Of a stretch of 64,000 bases of DNA, positions 17,663 through 26,824 are shown piece after piece. Each line of letters begins with the position of its first letter. Positions within the stretch are counted from its first letter, which is position 1. Source of the stretch: Haloactinomyces albus (GTDB lineage: Bacteria; Actinomycetota; Actinomycetes; Mycobacteriales; Pseudonocardiaceae); NCBI RefSeq assembly GCF_031458135.1, contig NZ_JAVDXW010000001.1:2046001-2110000 (forward strand). The letters are read 5' to 3'. The notes under the pieces are model-generated. The model was not told where the DNA came from, did no database searches, and worked only from the letters and a program-made list of their open reading frames with translations. Position numbers and translations under genes: made by a program.

Positions 17663-19144
17663 TTACTCCGAATCGCGCAATGCCGCATGGATCTTCTCGA
17701 TCCGGGGGCGTCGCTGCGCCATCAACCGAGCGGCGTCGCGATTCGGCGGCACGGTGCGGGTGGGGCGCACCAGGGACGCGGCCTCCTCGAGCGAATCCAA
17801 CTCGCCCAGGGCTCGCCACCCCAGCAGAACGGCACCGAGCCCGGAGCCGCTACTGCCCTCGGCAAGCTCCAATTCGATGTCCAGTGCCGCCGCGAGCACC
17901 TCGGCCCACACGCGACTGCGGAAGCCACCGCCGGTGGCACGTACCGCACGCACCTGCGCTCCGGTATCCCGTACCGCATCGCGCACCAGCGCGAGCTGCT
18001 GGGCGACCCCCTCGGTAATCGCACGGGTGATCTCGGCTCGGCCGTGGAACCTGCGCAAACCGACCAGCGATCCCGTCAGCCCCGGCTCCCACCACGGGGC
18101 TCGCTCACCGAGCAGATACGGCAGCGCGATCAGCCCCTCGGCACCGGGCGCAACATCCAGAGCCTCGTCCAGCAATGTCCCCAGATCCACTCCGAACGTC
18201 TCGGCGGCCCACTCCCCGACCACGGCGCCGTTGCTCACCGCACCGCCGATGACCCAGAGACCGTCGCCGAGCACGTAACTGAAGGTCCGGCAGCGAACGT
18301 CGACACTCGGATGATCGGATACCACGCGCAGTGCACCACTGGTGCCCAGCGACAAGCCGGCCACACCAGGATTGGTCGCGCCCACCCCCAGATTGCCGAG
18401 CGGTCCGTCCCCACCCCCGAGCACCACCGGCAGACCTTCCGCCAAGCCGGTGACTTTGGCCGTCTGCGGCGCCAACGGGAGGACATCGGTCGGTGCCTTG
18501 AGCTCGGGAAGCTGATCGGCACGGATGCCCGCCACCCGCAGCGCCTCCTCCTGCCACTCCAGACGGTGCATGTCCTGCAGGCCGCTGCCCGAAGCGATCG
18601 AATGCTCGGTGACGAACTCGTCCACGAAGGCGCCGACCACGAAATCCTTGAGCGTGCACCAGTGCACAACACCCTCGGCGAGGCCCGTGCGCTCACCCGT
18701 CAGCCAGGCGAGCTTGACCATCACCGACTGCGTGTGCACCGGTGTTCCCGTCGTGCGGTGCAGCTCCGTTGCCCTGTCCGAATCCGCCCGCAGGTTCGCC
18801 GCCACCTCGGCAGCCCGGGTGTCGGCCCAGTTGAACGCCGGGGTCACCGGTTTCCCCGCAGCGTCCAATCCGAGCAGGGTGTGCATGGCGGCGCTGAAGG
18901 AGAGTCCCGCGATCCGGTGTCCGTTGTCCTGCGCCCATGACACGCACTCGGCGACCGCGGCGATCGCCGAGTCACGCACCGCCTCCGCATCCTGCACGGC
19001 CTCGCTGAGCTTGTCGGTGCGCAGCTCGTTCTCGCGTTTGGTCTGGTTCAGCACCACACCCTCGCGGTCGGCCGCCACCACCTTCGTTGCCGTGGTCCCG
19101 AGATCGATGCCGAGAACAATCGCGCCCTGCCCACCTGCACTCAT
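17663..19144 (-). CDS. FGGY carbohydrate kinase, gluconokinase-like
   Basis: 493-residue sugar kinase of the FGGY family. The phosphate-1 motif GIDLGTTATK starts at residue 12, and LSLGTSGALRVV is the phosphate-2 region near 270. The C-terminal signature lies near 395 (RAVRATGGGFRSRVWAEVLA). The N-terminal SFSAAMHTLLGLD resembles Gram-positive FGGY gluconate kinases more than xylulokinases, so gluconate to 6-phosphogluconate is the best guess; xylulose remains possible. No transporter or dehydrogenase gene is adjacent. Confidence 0.82.
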   Translation of the reverse strand: MSAGGQGAIVLGIDLGTTATKVVAADREGVVLNQTKRENELRTDKLSEAVQDAEAVRDSAIAAVAECVSWAQDNGHRIAGLSFSAAMHTLLGLDAAGKPVTPAFNWADTRAAEVAANLRADSDRATELHRTTGTPVHTQSVMVKLAWLTGERTGLAEGVVHWCTLKDFVVGAFVDEFVTEHSIASGSGLQDMHRLEWQEEALRVAGIRADQLPELKAPTDVLPLAPQTAKVTGLAEGLPVVLGGGDGPLGNLGVGATNPGVAGLSLGTSGALRVVSDHPSVDVRCRTFSYVLGDGLWVIGGAVSNGAVVGEWAAETFGVDLGTLLDEALDVAPGAEGLIALPYLLGERAPWWEPGLTGSLVGLRRFHGRAEITRAITEGVAQQLALVRDAVRDTGAQVRAVRATGGGFRSRVWAEVLAAALDIELELAEGSSGSGLGAVLLGWRALGELDSLEEAASLVRPTRTVPPNRDAARLMAQRRPRIEKIHAALRDSE

Positions 19145-19216
19145 GCCCCCAACGTATCCCCACCGACCGGACCCTGTTCGGTCGGCGCGGCACCAGCCAC
19201 GGGTCAGAACTCCGGA

Positions 19217-19594
19217 TCAGTTGCGGGAGTGCTGGCCGACCAGCGTGTTGAGCAGAGCAGCGCCTCGTTCGGCATCATCCACGCTGATTCCCAACTCGCC
19301 ACCGGAGACGTAGCGGACAACGAGGCACTCACCGGCGCGGAGCCGTAACGTCGGAACGTGGCGGTCGCTCTCGGAGCTCTCATCCGGTCCCCGCCGCGCC
19401 AGCAACCAGCCGAGCCACCCCACCACCAACGATGCCGCGATGAGCAGGACCGCCTGCCACGTCACCGGCCGCGCCCGCGACCAGGATCCGGCATCGAGAT
19501 TGGCCCACACGGTCAGCGCCATCAGGCCGAGCACGAACACCCCGCCCCGGGCCAAGAAGGCGCCCAGCGAGGACCGTCGATGAAAGTCAGACAA
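19217..19594 (-). CDS. small two-helix membrane protein, start uncertain
   Basis: Up to 125 residues from a TTG start. Two hydrophobic segments, GGVFVLGLMALTVW and WQAVLLIAASLVVGWLGWLL, are followed by a soluble C-terminal part (RLRAGECLVVRYVSGGELGISVDDAERG). I do not recognise the family. The first 20 residues overlap, in another frame, a RelE toxin remnant, and no ribosome site is seen at the TTG. The original start may have been lost in the rearrangement that truncated relE, or may lie further inside. Confidence 0.5.
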   Translation of the reverse strand: MSDFHRRSSLGAFLARGGVFVLGLMALTVWANLDAGSWSRARPVTWQAVLLIAASLVVGWLGWLLARRGPDESSESDRHVPTLRLRAGECLVVRYVSGGELGISVDDAERGAALLNTLVGQHSRN

Positions 19595-19674
19595 GCGTGC
19601 GCAACTTTCTGCGGAATCGAGCTCAAGTCCTTTCGCGCGCGCTTCGTCAGGACGACTTCATAACGCCGACTCAA
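19522..19674 (-). pseudogene. truncated RelE-type toxin
   Basis: Starting at TTG overlapping the antitoxin stop (TTGA), the minus strand encodes 50 residues. The first 35 look like the N terminus of a RelE/ParE toxin: RRYEVVLTKRARKDLSSI, then PQKVAHACLTFIDGP. After FIDGP the similarity stops; the frame runs into sequence of the neighbouring membrane-protein gene and ends at 19522. The catalytic C-terminal two thirds is missing. This fits a deletion or recombination joint near 19570. Found by reading the 76-bp gap between two called genes. Confidence 0.7.
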
Positions 19675-19940
19675 CGACGTTCGATTTCGAAGTCGGCCAT
19701 GACCTCGTCCAGTGAAACCGCTTCACCACGGTTCAGCTCGGCTGTCCCCTCAGCAATAGCCGCCATGAGCTCCGGGGCGGAGGCGACGGCCAGCGTCTCC
19801 TCCAGGGACTCCAGGTATTCGGTCGAAACCACGGTGGCCACAGGCTCACCGTCATGGGTCACGTCGATGCGTCCCTCGGCGGAGGGAAGCTCGGCCACTA
19901 CCTCCGCGAGCGGTCGATGATCATCGGGAAGCACGGTCAT
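19671..19940 (-). CDS. Phd/YefM-type antitoxin, orphaned
   Basis: 89-residue antitoxin. The N-terminal DNA-binding fold is the Phd/YefM type (PLAEVVAELPSAEGRIDVTHDGEPVATVVS, here broken for naming), followed by an acidic helical toxin-binding tail (ELMAAIAEGTAELNRGEAVSLDEVMADFE). Its cognate RelE-type toxin gene directly downstream is truncated, so this gene probably survives as an autoregulatory or anti-addiction orphan. ATG at 19940 is chosen because homology begins there. Confidence 0.8.
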   Translation of the reverse strand: MTVLPDDHRPLAEVVAELPSAEGRIDVTHDGEPVATVVSTEYLESLEETLAVASAPELMAAIAEGTAELNRGEAVSLDEVMADFEIERR

Positions 19941-19991
19941 GAGCCCAGTATGCCCGGAGCGTGTTCGGGTTTCCAGATGCGATCCGAGCAC

Positions 19992-20033
19992 GCAGTCGGC
20001 GCCCGTCCGGAAGTCCGAACGGGCGCCGACTGC
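19992..20033. terminator. hairpin after asd
   Basis: Perfect 15-bp inverted repeat starting GCAGTCGGCGCCCGT around a 12-nt loop. It lies 18 bp beyond the asd stop on the minus strand and is the likely end of the lysC-asd transcript. Confidence 0.7.
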
Positions 20034-20051
20034 CGATCAACGGCGGAAGGC

Positions 20052-21113
20052 TCAGCCTTGGACGAGCGTCTCGGCGATCTCGTAGGTGTTCAGCGCCGCC
20101 CCCTTGCGCAGGTTGTCCCCGCAGACGAAGAACTCCAGCGTGTTCGGGAAGTCCAACGCCTGCCGCACCCGTCCCACGTAGGTCGGGTCCTCACCGACGA
20201 CACCGGCGGGTGTCGGGAACACCTCGCCGCGGGACTCGTCCTGCAGCACGATCGACGACGCGGAGTCGAACAACTGGTGCGCCTGCTCGACGGAGACCTC
20301 CCGCTCGAACACCGCGTGCACGGCCAGCGAATGCGTCGTGACCACCGGGACCCGCACACAGGTCGCCGAGACCTTCAGCTCCGGAATCCCGAGGATCTTG
20401 CGGGACTCGTTACGAACCTTGAGCTCTTCGGAGGTCCAGCCGTCATCCTTGCGAGAGCCGCACCAGGGCACCACGTTCATCGCCAGCGGCGCCTTGAACG
20501 GAGTCTGCTCGGCCAGCAGGCCGGCGGCAGCAAGAGCCTCGGCCACATCGCCCGAACGCTCCCCGACGTGCTTGCCCGCCACAGCGGCGATCTCCTCCTG
20601 GAGCCGGTCGATGCCTTCCTGGCCCGAACCGGAGGCCGCCTGGTACGACGATACGACCAGCTCACGCAGGCCGAACTCGCTGTGCAGAGCGCCGAGCGCC
20701 GTCATCATCGACAGCGTGGTGCAGTTCGGGTTGGCGATGATGCCCTTCGGCCGCTCGTGCACCTTGGCCGCGTTGACTTCCGGCACCACCAGCGGCACCT
20801 CGGGATCCAGCCGGAAGGCCCCGGAGTTGTCCACCGCGATCGCGCCGCGATCGACCGCGACCGGCGCCCAGCGCGCGGAGAGCTCGTCGGGAACATCGAA
20901 CATCGCGATGTCGACCCCGTCGAAGGCCTCGGGCGACAGTTCCACCACGGTGTGCTCGGCACCCCGCACGGTGATCTTCTTGCCCGCCGAACGGGCGGAG
21001 GCGATCAGCCGGATGTCCCCCCAGGGCACCTGCTCCCGGTTGTTCAGGATGTCGATCATCACCGAGCCCACGGCTCCGGTGGCACCGACGATGGCAACGG
21101 TCGGTCCCGGCAT
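20052..21113 (-). CDS. asd: aspartate-semialdehyde dehydrogenase
   Basis: 353-residue enzyme that reduces aspartyl phosphate to aspartate semialdehyde with NADPH, the second step toward lysine/diaminopimelate, threonine and methionine. The N-terminal cofactor loop is [11 protein letters not shown]. The active-site Cys is in IANPNCTT (about 130), and [14 protein letters not shown] is also typical. The ATG overlaps the lysC stop (TGATG), so translation is coupled. Length is typical for actinobacteria. Confidence 0.97.
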   Translation of the reverse strand: MPGPTVAIVGATGAVGSVMIDILNNREQVPWGDIRLIASARSAGKKITVRGAEHTVVELSPEAFDGVDIAMFDVPDELSARWAPVAVDRGAIAVDNSGAFRLDPEVPLVVPEVNAAKVHERPKGIIANPNCTTLSMMTALGALHSEFGLRELVVSSYQAASGSGQEGIDRLQEEIAAVAGKHVGERSGDVAEALAAAGLLAEQTPFKAPLAMNVVPWCGSRKDDGWTSEELKVRNESRKILGIPELKVSATCVRVPVVTTHSLAVHAVFEREVSVEQAHQLFDSASSIVLQDESRGEVFPTPAGVVGEDPTYVGRVRQALDFPNTLEFFVCGDNLRKGAALNTYEIAETLVQG

Positions 21114-22378
21114 CAACGACCACTCCCTGCGTAGACAACGGCTTCTTCGTCGCCACCGAGTTCGAACGCGGCGTGCAGCGCTGCGACCGCGTCACTCAGT
21201 TGGGTATCACGGACCAGCACGGAAATCCGGATTTCCGACGTGTTGATGATTTCGATGTTGACCCCGGCGTCGAACAACGCCTCGCAGAACGTCGCCGTCA
21301 CCCCGGGGTGCGAACGCATCCCGGCGCCGACCAGGGAAACCTTGCCGACATTGTCGTCGTAGACGACCTTTTCGAAGCCGACCTCGGTTTTGATCTTCTC
21401 CAGTTCGGCGACCGCCTCGGAACCGTTGCTCCTGGAGACGGTGAAGGTGACATCGGTACGCCCCGAGTCGGTGCTGGCGACGTTCTGCAGCACCATGTCG
21501 ATGTCGATCTCGGCGTCGGCGACCGCGCGGAAGATCTTTCCCGCGACCCCGGGATTGTCCGGCACACCGCGCACGGTGACCTTCGCTTCCGACCGGTCGT
21601 GAGCCACGCCGGTGATCATCGCCTGTTCCACGGAAAGGTCCTCCACTGAGCCGGACACGATCGTTCCGGGCTTGGGTGAGTAGGAAGAGCGGACGTGCAA
21701 CGGCACGCCGTAGCGGCGGGCGTACTCCACGGCCCGCAGGTGCAGCACCTTCGCGCCGGTGGCCGCCAGCTCCAGCATCTCCTCGTAGGTGACGCGGTCG
21801 AGATGCTTGGCGTCCGGCGCGATACGCGGATCCGCCGTGTAGACACCGTCGACGTCGGTGTAGATCTCGCACACATCGGCGTTCATCGCGGCGGCCACCG
21901 CCACAGCCGTGGTGTCCGAGCCACCACGGCCAAGCGTGGTGATGTCCTTGTTGTCCTGGCTTACCCCTTGGAAGCCCGCGACCATGACGACCTGTCCCTC
22001 ATCGAGTGCCTCCTGCACTCGGCCGGGCGTGACGTCGATGATCCGGGCGTTCTGATGCGCCGAGGTGGTGATCACACCGGCCTGCGAGCCGGAGAACGAG
22101 CGGGCCTGCGCACCGAGCGACTCGATCGCCATCGCCACCAGGGCGTTGGAGATCCGTTCCCCCGCGGTCAGCAGCATGTCGAGCTCGCGTTCCGGCGGGG
22201 CCGGATTCACCTGCTGGGCCAGGTCGAGCAACTCGTCGGTGGTGTCGCCCATCGCGGAACACACGACGACCACGTCGTTGCCTGCCTTGCGGGTCTCGAC
22301 GATGCGTTCGGCGACTCGTTTGATTCGATCAGCACTCTCGAGAGAGGAACCGCCGTACTTCTGGACGACGAGCGCCAC
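21113..22378 (-). CDS. lysC: aspartate kinase
   Basis: 421-residue aspartokinase phosphorylating aspartate, the entry step of the aspartate family. The kinase domain begins [12 protein letters not shown] and contains [11 protein letters not shown] and [15 protein letters not shown]. Two C-terminal ACT domains (from about residue 265) are the usual site of concerted lysine/threonine feedback. In actinobacteria an internal start gives a separate beta subunit; [15 protein letters not shown] marks that region. GTG at 22378 follows AGGAGG at 10-nt spacing. Confidence 0.97.
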   Translation of the reverse strand: MALVVQKYGGSSLESADRIKRVAERIVETRKAGNDVVVVCSAMGDTTDELLDLAQQVNPAPPERELDMLLTAGERISNALVAMAIESLGAQARSFSGSQAGVITTSAHQNARIIDVTPGRVQEALDEGQVVMVAGFQGVSQDNKDITTLGRGGSDTTAVAVAAAMNADVCEIYTDVDGVYTADPRIAPDAKHLDRVTYEEMLELAATGAKVLHLRAVEYARRYGVPLHVRSSYSPKPGTIVSGSVEDLSVEQAMITGVAHDRSEAKVTVRGVPDNPGVAGKIFRAVADAEIDIDMVLQNVASTDSGRTDVTFTVSRSNGSEAVAELEKIKTEVGFEKVVYDDNVGKVSLVGAGMRSHPGVTATFCEALFDAGVNIEIINTSEIRISVLVRDTQLSDAVAALHAAFELGGDEEAVVYAGSGR

Positions 22379-22709
22379 GTGTAACAAACCTCCTCGAGCC
22401 GTGCGGACGTCCCGGGCGCGGGTGCTCCGCGCTGACAACCGGGATGAACGAAGCCACCAACTCGATCAACGCCTGCATTCCGGCGCCGCATCGGCGGCTC
22501 CGCGACCGGCGGAGAGGCAGCATCGGCTCGCTGCAGCGTCGGCTCGCTGATGTCCTCTACCAGGTCGTTCCGCTGCCAGACCAGCCTACCGAATCGCGGC
22601 CGCCAACACCCATCCCCGGTTGGGACGACTAACCTGCGACGGACGGGTTTCCCCAGCGTCGAGTTGTCCACAACGCCGATCCGATTGGCCGCAGCGGGAA
22701 AGGAGCAGA
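22379..22709. other. divergent intergenic region lysC / mannosyltransferase
   Basis: 331 bp without a supported gene; it must hold the lysC-asd promoter and the start region of the rightward gene. An imperfect direct repeat (CATCGGCTCGCTG and CGTCGGCTCGCTG) lies around 22520-22550. A minus-strand frame beginning [16 protein letters not shown] overlaps the lysC start but has no support as a leader peptide. No riboswitch fold was recognised. Confidence 0.5.
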
Positions 22710-23960
22710 TTGTCCCCCAGCCCCGAAACGGTCGATCCGAGGCGGCCCGACACCGGGAGTGCGAGCGCTGCGCACGGAAAACAGTGGCCGCTGGGCCGAC
22801 TGCTCCGGGACCGCCCGGCTCTGCTGGGGCACCACCGGGGAGCCGTCCTCCTCGCACCCGGTGTGGTGTATCTCGCGGTCCGGTTCTTCGGCCTGCTGGT
22901 GCTCTCCTGGATGTCGGCGGCCAACGACCAGTCGGTCCTCGGGAATCTGCGCGCCTGGGACGCCCAGTGGTACCTGGAGATCGCCGCGAACGGCTACGGC
23001 GGTGTCGATCCGAGCATGGTCGACGGCTTCGGCAACCGATCCTCGGAGACGCCGCTGGCGTTCTTTCCCGGTTATCCACTGCTGATCCGTCTGTTCGCCG
23101 TGACTCCCGGCCTCGGCACCTCCGGAGCAGGCATCACCGCGAGTCTCGTGGCGGGCGTGGTGTGCGCGTACGGTCTGGCTCGGCTGGGACGCCGAATCGG
23201 TGGATCGCACCGGGTCGGACTGCTGTTCGTGGCGCTGTTCGCCGCCGCGCCCATGTCGGTGGTGCTGATGATGCCCTACTCGGAGGCGATGTTCTGCGCG
23301 CTGTCCGTGTGGGCGCTGATCGGCGTGCTCGAGCGGAGATGGCTGCAAGCGGGGCTGTGCTGCGCCGCGGCCGGACTCGTACGGCCGACCGCCGCCGCCC
23401 TGATCGCGGTGGTCGGACTGGCAGCTCTCATCGCCGTCTTCCGGCGGGCGGAAGCCCGGCGCAGTCCGTACCCGTGGCTGGCGATGGTGCTCGCACCCTC
23501 CGGGATGCTGGCCTACCTCGGCTGGGTGGCGATGCGGACCGGCGATCTCAACGGGTACTTCGAACTGCAGCGGCGTGGCTGGTCATCGGCGTTCGACGGT
23601 GGGGTGGCGACCCTGAAGTTCGTGCTCGAGGCGCTGTCCACGGAGAAGTCGGTGCTCGAGACCTTCACCGCGTGGGTCGTCCTGGCGGCCGTGGTGCTGA
23701 TGGTGCTGTGCTTGCGTCATCGGATTCCCTGGCCACTGGTGCTGTTCGCGTTCCTGGTGCTCGTCGTGGATCTGGGTTCCGACGGCCTGATGTATTCGAA
23801 GGTACGGCTGCTGCTGCCTGCCTTCCCCCTGCTGCTGCCGGTCGCCCTCGGCCTGGCGAACAGACGAGCCACCACCGCCGTGCCCGTGACCGCCCTGTTC
23901 CTCTGCTTCGGCACCTGGTTCGGCGCCTACTCGCTGACCGCATGGTCGTACGCGATGTAG
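22710..23960 (+). CDS. multi-pass membrane mannosyltransferase, PIG-V-like
   Basis: 416-residue polytopic membrane protein with about ten hydrophobic segments after a 45-residue cytoplasmic start. The first luminal-type loop contains RAWDAQWYLEIAANGY, the W-D-x-x-W/H-Y pattern of PIG-V-like and GT-C mannosyltransferases using polyprenyl-phosphate sugar donors, and the FFPGYPLLIRLF motif follows. It likely adds mannose to a lipid or protein acceptor outside the membrane. TTG at 22710 is preceded by AGGAG; there is no in-frame ATG nearby. Divergent from lysC. Confidence 0.8.
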   Translation: MSPSPETVDPRRPDTGSASAAHGKQWPLGRLLRDRPALLGHHRGAVLLAPGVVYLAVRFFGLLVLSWMSAANDQSVLGNLRAWDAQWYLEIAANGYGGVDPSMVDGFGNRSSETPLAFFPGYPLLIRLFAVTPGLGTSGAGITASLVAGVVCAYGLARLGRRIGGSHRVGLLFVALFAAAPMSVVLMMPYSEAMFCALSVWALIGVLERRWLQAGLCCAAAGLVRPTAAALIAVVGLAALIAVFRRAEARRSPYPWLAMVLAPSGMLAYLGWVAMRTGDLNGYFELQRRGWSSAFDGGVATLKFVLEALSTEKSVLETFTAWVVLAAVVLMVLCLRHRIPWPLVLFAFLVLVVDLGSDGLMYSKVRLLLPAFPLLLPVALGLANRRATTAVPVTALFLCFGTWFGAYSLTAWSYAM

Positions 23961-24082
23961 GAGAAGTGTTTCGGCCTGCATAGCCGGTCACCCTGCTCGG
24001 GCTGATCACTCGTGCGAAAGATGAAAAGATGCGGACGCGCTTGTCGAACCACGACACAGCTCGAAATTCCCAAGGAGGCATC

Positions 24083-24670
24083 GTGAAGCCCGCCGACACT
24101 TCGGTCCCGCTGCACCCGCTACTGGCCGAGCGCTGGAGTCCCCGCGGCCTGGACCCGAACGTGGAACTGACCGACAAGCAGTTCGCCGCGCTGTTCGAGG
24201 CCGCGCGGTGGGCGCCGTCCTGGGGTAATACCCAGCCTGCCCGCTACATTGCCGGGCGGCGCGGCGACGACACGTTCGCGCGCATCCACGAGACGCTCTC
24301 GCGGGGCAACCACGGGTGGGCCGCGCACGCTGCGGCGCTGACCATCGGTGTGGCACAGCTGGTGGACAGCGAGGGCGAGGCACTGCCCTACGGCGAGTAC
24401 GGCCTCGGCCTGGCCAGCGAGAATCTGGTGCTACAGGCGGTATCCGAGGGACTCGTGGCACATCAGATGGCCGGTTTCGACAGAGCCGCCGCCCGTACGG
24501 CGTTCTCCGTGCCGGACGGATTCGAACCGCTGGTGGTGATCGCCATCGGTGGCCAGGGGCCCATCGCGCACCTGCCGGAGAAGCTGCAGGAAAAGGAGGC
24601 TGCGCCTCGTTCGCGCAAGCCGCTGTCCGAGTTCGTGTTCAGCGGGTCCTGGCAGGCGCCTGCCTTGTGA
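24083..24670 (+). CDS. nitroreductase family protein
   Basis: 195-residue FMN-dependent oxidoreductase of the nitroreductase family. RWSPRGLDPNVELTDKQF and LFEAARWAPSWGNTQPARYI, about residues 15-60, are the FMN-binding signature; GLASENLVLQAVSEGL forms the dimer helix. Members reduce nitro compounds, quinones or flavins with NAD(P)H; the substrate is unknown. GTG at 24083 follows AAGGAGG at ideal spacing. Not in an obvious operon. Confidence 0.88.
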   Translation: MKPADTSVPLHPLLAERWSPRGLDPNVELTDKQFAALFEAARWAPSWGNTQPARYIAGRRGDDTFARIHETLSRGNHGWAAHAAALTIGVAQLVDSEGEALPYGEYGLGLASENLVLQAVSEGLVAHQMAGFDRAAARTAFSVPDGFEPLVVIAIGGQGPIAHLPEKLQEKEAAPRSRKPLSEFVFSGSWQAPAL

Positions 24671-24744
24671 TCTTCTCGGTGGAATGGCGCGGCATCCTTC
24701 GAAAGTTGTTACTTACCGTAGAGTAATGCGATATTGATTCACTC

Positions 24745-25932
24745 GTGTGGACGACGACGAGGTCGGCCGCAGCAGCGCTCGACCGGACGGACGTACTGGC
24801 GACGCTGCAGGGCCACTATGACCTGCGACCGGATGTGATCCATCTCGACGGCAACAGCGCGGGAGCCCTGTCCAGCACCACCCCGGCGCAGTCGGGCACG
24901 TTCGCCGGGCATTACCGGTGCCCCCGATCGATGCCTCCACGGCAGGGCGACGACTCGCGTCCCGAGACGCACCGGGTCACGAATCATCTCGCGCCCCTCC
25001 TGGGGGCCGAACCCGGCGAGATCACCCTTGCCGACTCCACCTCGATGGGCTTGTTCCGGGCACTGCTCGCGGCCACCCGCCTCCGGCCCGGCCGACCGAT
25101 GCTGGTGCTGGGGCGCCACGGCTTTTCCGCGGACCGCTACCTCGCCCGTTCGGCGGCCGACTTCGTCGGTGGTGAACTCGTACTGCTGGAGCACCTGCGG
25201 GACCTGCCGGATCTCCTCGGCGAGAGGGTCGCCGTGGTCGCGCTACCGCATATGGACCCGATCTCGGGGGCGGTCCGGGACTCGGCGGCCATCACCGCGG
25301 AGATTCACCGTGCGGGCGCACTGGCTCTCTGGGAACTGAGCCACTCGGCGGGTGCCCTGTACGTGGACCTGCATGCATGGGAGGCCGATTTCGCCATCGG
25401 CTGCGGTGACAAGTATCTGGGTGGCGGGCACAACGCTCCGGCGTACTCCTTCGTGGCGCGGCGGCATCACGCCGCTGTGCACCGCTCCCTGCCGCAGGAC
25501 GAAGGGGATCGTGCTGCGGGAGCACTCAACCCGCTGGCCACGGATTTCGCGGGAACACCACCGATGCCGTCGATCTCCGGGCTCCACGAGAGCCTGTCCG
25601 TGCTGGACGGAATCCCCACCTCGGCACTGGAGACCAAGACCTCGGCCCTGATCGAGTTGTTCCTGGGCCGGGTGGACCGCAACCACGGCACCGGCGTGGA
25701 AGTACTCGGCCCCTCCGAGGAGGACAGACGAGGCACCCAACTCACTCTCCGCCATCGGCACGCCCAGTACCTGGTGCAATCCATGTTCGCCTGCGGAATA
25801 CTCGTCGATTTCGTGGAACCGGACATCATCCGGATCGGCTTCGCACCCACCTGGCTGCGCTATGTCGACGTCTGGGAAGCAGCCGAAGCGCTGAACACGG
25901 CTCTCGACGAAGTCTCCCGCCATTCCGGTTAG
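24745..25932 (+). CDS. kynureninase-like PLP enzyme, divergent
   Basis: 395 residues of the fold-type I aminotransferase class V group closest to kynureninase. Recognisable parts: HLDGNSAGAL near residue 32, ADSTSMGLFRALLAA near 105, HSAGALYVDLHAWEADFAIGC near 215, and the Schiff-base lysine in GDKYLGGG near 229. Several canonical residues differ: the PLP Asp in WDLSH is Glu (WELSH), VNYRTG is PHMDPISG, and YKYLNGGPG is DKYLGGGHN. Activity on kynurenine is doubtful. No other tryptophan-catabolic gene is nearby. No ribosome site is seen; the mRNA may be leaderless from a -10-like TATTGA at 24732. Confidence 0.7.
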   Translation: MWTTTRSAAAALDRTDVLATLQGHYDLRPDVIHLDGNSAGALSSTTPAQSGTFAGHYRCPRSMPPRQGDDSRPETHRVTNHLAPLLGAEPGEITLADSTSMGLFRALLAATRLRPGRPMLVLGRHGFSADRYLARSAADFVGGELVLLEHLRDLPDLLGERVAVVALPHMDPISGAVRDSAAITAEIHRAGALALWELSHSAGALYVDLHAWEADFAIGCGDKYLGGGHNAPAYSFVARRHHAAVHRSLPQDEGDRAAGALNPLATDFAGTPPMPSISGLHESLSVLDGIPTSALETKTSALIELFLGRVDRNHGTGVEVLGPSEEDRRGTQLTLRHRHAQYLVQSMFACGILVDFVEPDIIRIGFAPTWLRYVDVWEAAEALNTALDEVSRHSG

Positions 25933-26007
25933 GGCGTGTCCGATCGATCATGTGCGGTGGCGTGCTCGCGGTGTGTCGGTACCACCGCGATCCCCGCACG
26001 GCGCCGA

Positions 26008-26041
26008 GGGCTGGTCAATTTCTCGAGAAATTGACCAGCCC
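26008..26041. repeat. 34-bp perfect palindrome, repeat family copy 1
   Basis: Perfect palindrome with half-site GGGCTGGTCAATTTCTC, no spacer, lying between the ends of two convergent genes and ending 4 bp before the GAF-ANTAR stop codon. The same core GGTCAATTTCTCG recurs at 33336 and 57495. It can act as a bidirectional terminator. Confidence 0.9.
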
Positions 26042-26045
26042 CAGG

Positions 26046-26747
26046 TCACGTTCCCGGTAACCGGCCGGTGCGCACGACCTCCTCGGCAACGGTGCGTAGC
26101 TTGATGTTGTTGTCCTGCGAGGTCCGTTTGAGCACGGTGAACGCCGCCTCACCGGAGAGCCCGTGGCGCTCCATGAGAATGCCCGATGCCTGGCCGATTT
26201 CCTGTCGGGTGGCGATGGCGGTGCGCAGCTGCTCGTCGGTACGCGCGCTGGTCAGCGCCACTGCCGCGTGCGAAGCCAGCACCCAGCCCTGGCGCTCGGT
26301 GGTGACGTCGAAGGCATGCCGCCGGTGGCCGTACAGATCCATGGCTCCGAAGCTCTCCTGGGTGTTGTAGAGCTGAAAACCCAGCATGCTGCCGATCCCC
26401 AGCTCGCGGGCCCGGGGCATGTATTTCGGCCAGCGTGGCTCGGTGGCCGTGTCCTCGCTGCGGTAGACCTTGTTGTGCCAGGGCGCGGTGTTCAGAGCGG
26501 CATCGAAGCACGGGCCCTCGCGCAGCCGGGCTTGCTCCGCGTCGGAGTCGCGGACGCGCCGGCTCGAGGACGCTGCTGTGGCCACGTCCCGTTTGTGGTG
26601 CAGCAGCAGAATGCCTGCGTCGTCACAGCCGTCGATCACTTCCACGGCCAGTTCCACGACCCGATCCAGCACGGCCTGTTCCGAGGGCTGCGAAGCCAGG
26701 TCACGGGCGATCTCGGCGAACCAAACGAGAGCGTCATCATCGATCAT
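26046..26747 (-). CDS. GAF-ANTAR transcription antiterminator
   Basis: 233 residues. An N-terminal GAF sensor domain (about 10-165; ILLLHHKRDVATAASSS, GIGSMLGFQLYNTQESFGAM) is followed by a C-terminal ANTAR RNA-binding domain (about 170-225; IATRQEIGQASGILMERHGLSGEAAFTVLKR split for naming). ANTAR proteins bind tandem stem-loops in leaders and block termination. No histidine kinase gene is near, so the GAF domain itself probably senses the signal. AAAGGAA lies upstream of the ATG. Confidence 0.9.
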   Translation of the reverse strand: MIDDDALVWFAEIARDLASQPSEQAVLDRVVELAVEVIDGCDDAGILLLHHKRDVATAASSSRRVRDSDAEQARLREGPCFDAALNTAPWHNKVYRSEDTATEPRWPKYMPRARELGIGSMLGFQLYNTQESFGAMDLYGHRRHAFDVTTERQGWVLASHAAVALTSARTDEQLRTAIATRQEIGQASGILMERHGLSGEAAFTVLKRTSQDNNIKLRTVAEEVVRTGRLPGT

Positions 26748-26824
26748 GGCTTCGGTGTTCCTTTACACACGGCCAGGTGTACGGCCTCCGACAGAAGCAG
26801 CAGGGCGTGGCCACGCCCAAGGAG

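Noticed and set aside
17663-19144. Calling the FGGY kinase a xylulokinase (xylB)
   Set aside because: The SFSAAMHTLLGLD segment fits gluconokinases better and no xylose isomerase gene is near; kept at family level.
22329-22523. A leader peptide or lysine riboswitch before lysC
   Set aside because: The minus-strand frame [11 protein letters not shown] has no ribosome site or lysine/threonine run, and no riboswitch core was recognised in the 331 bp.
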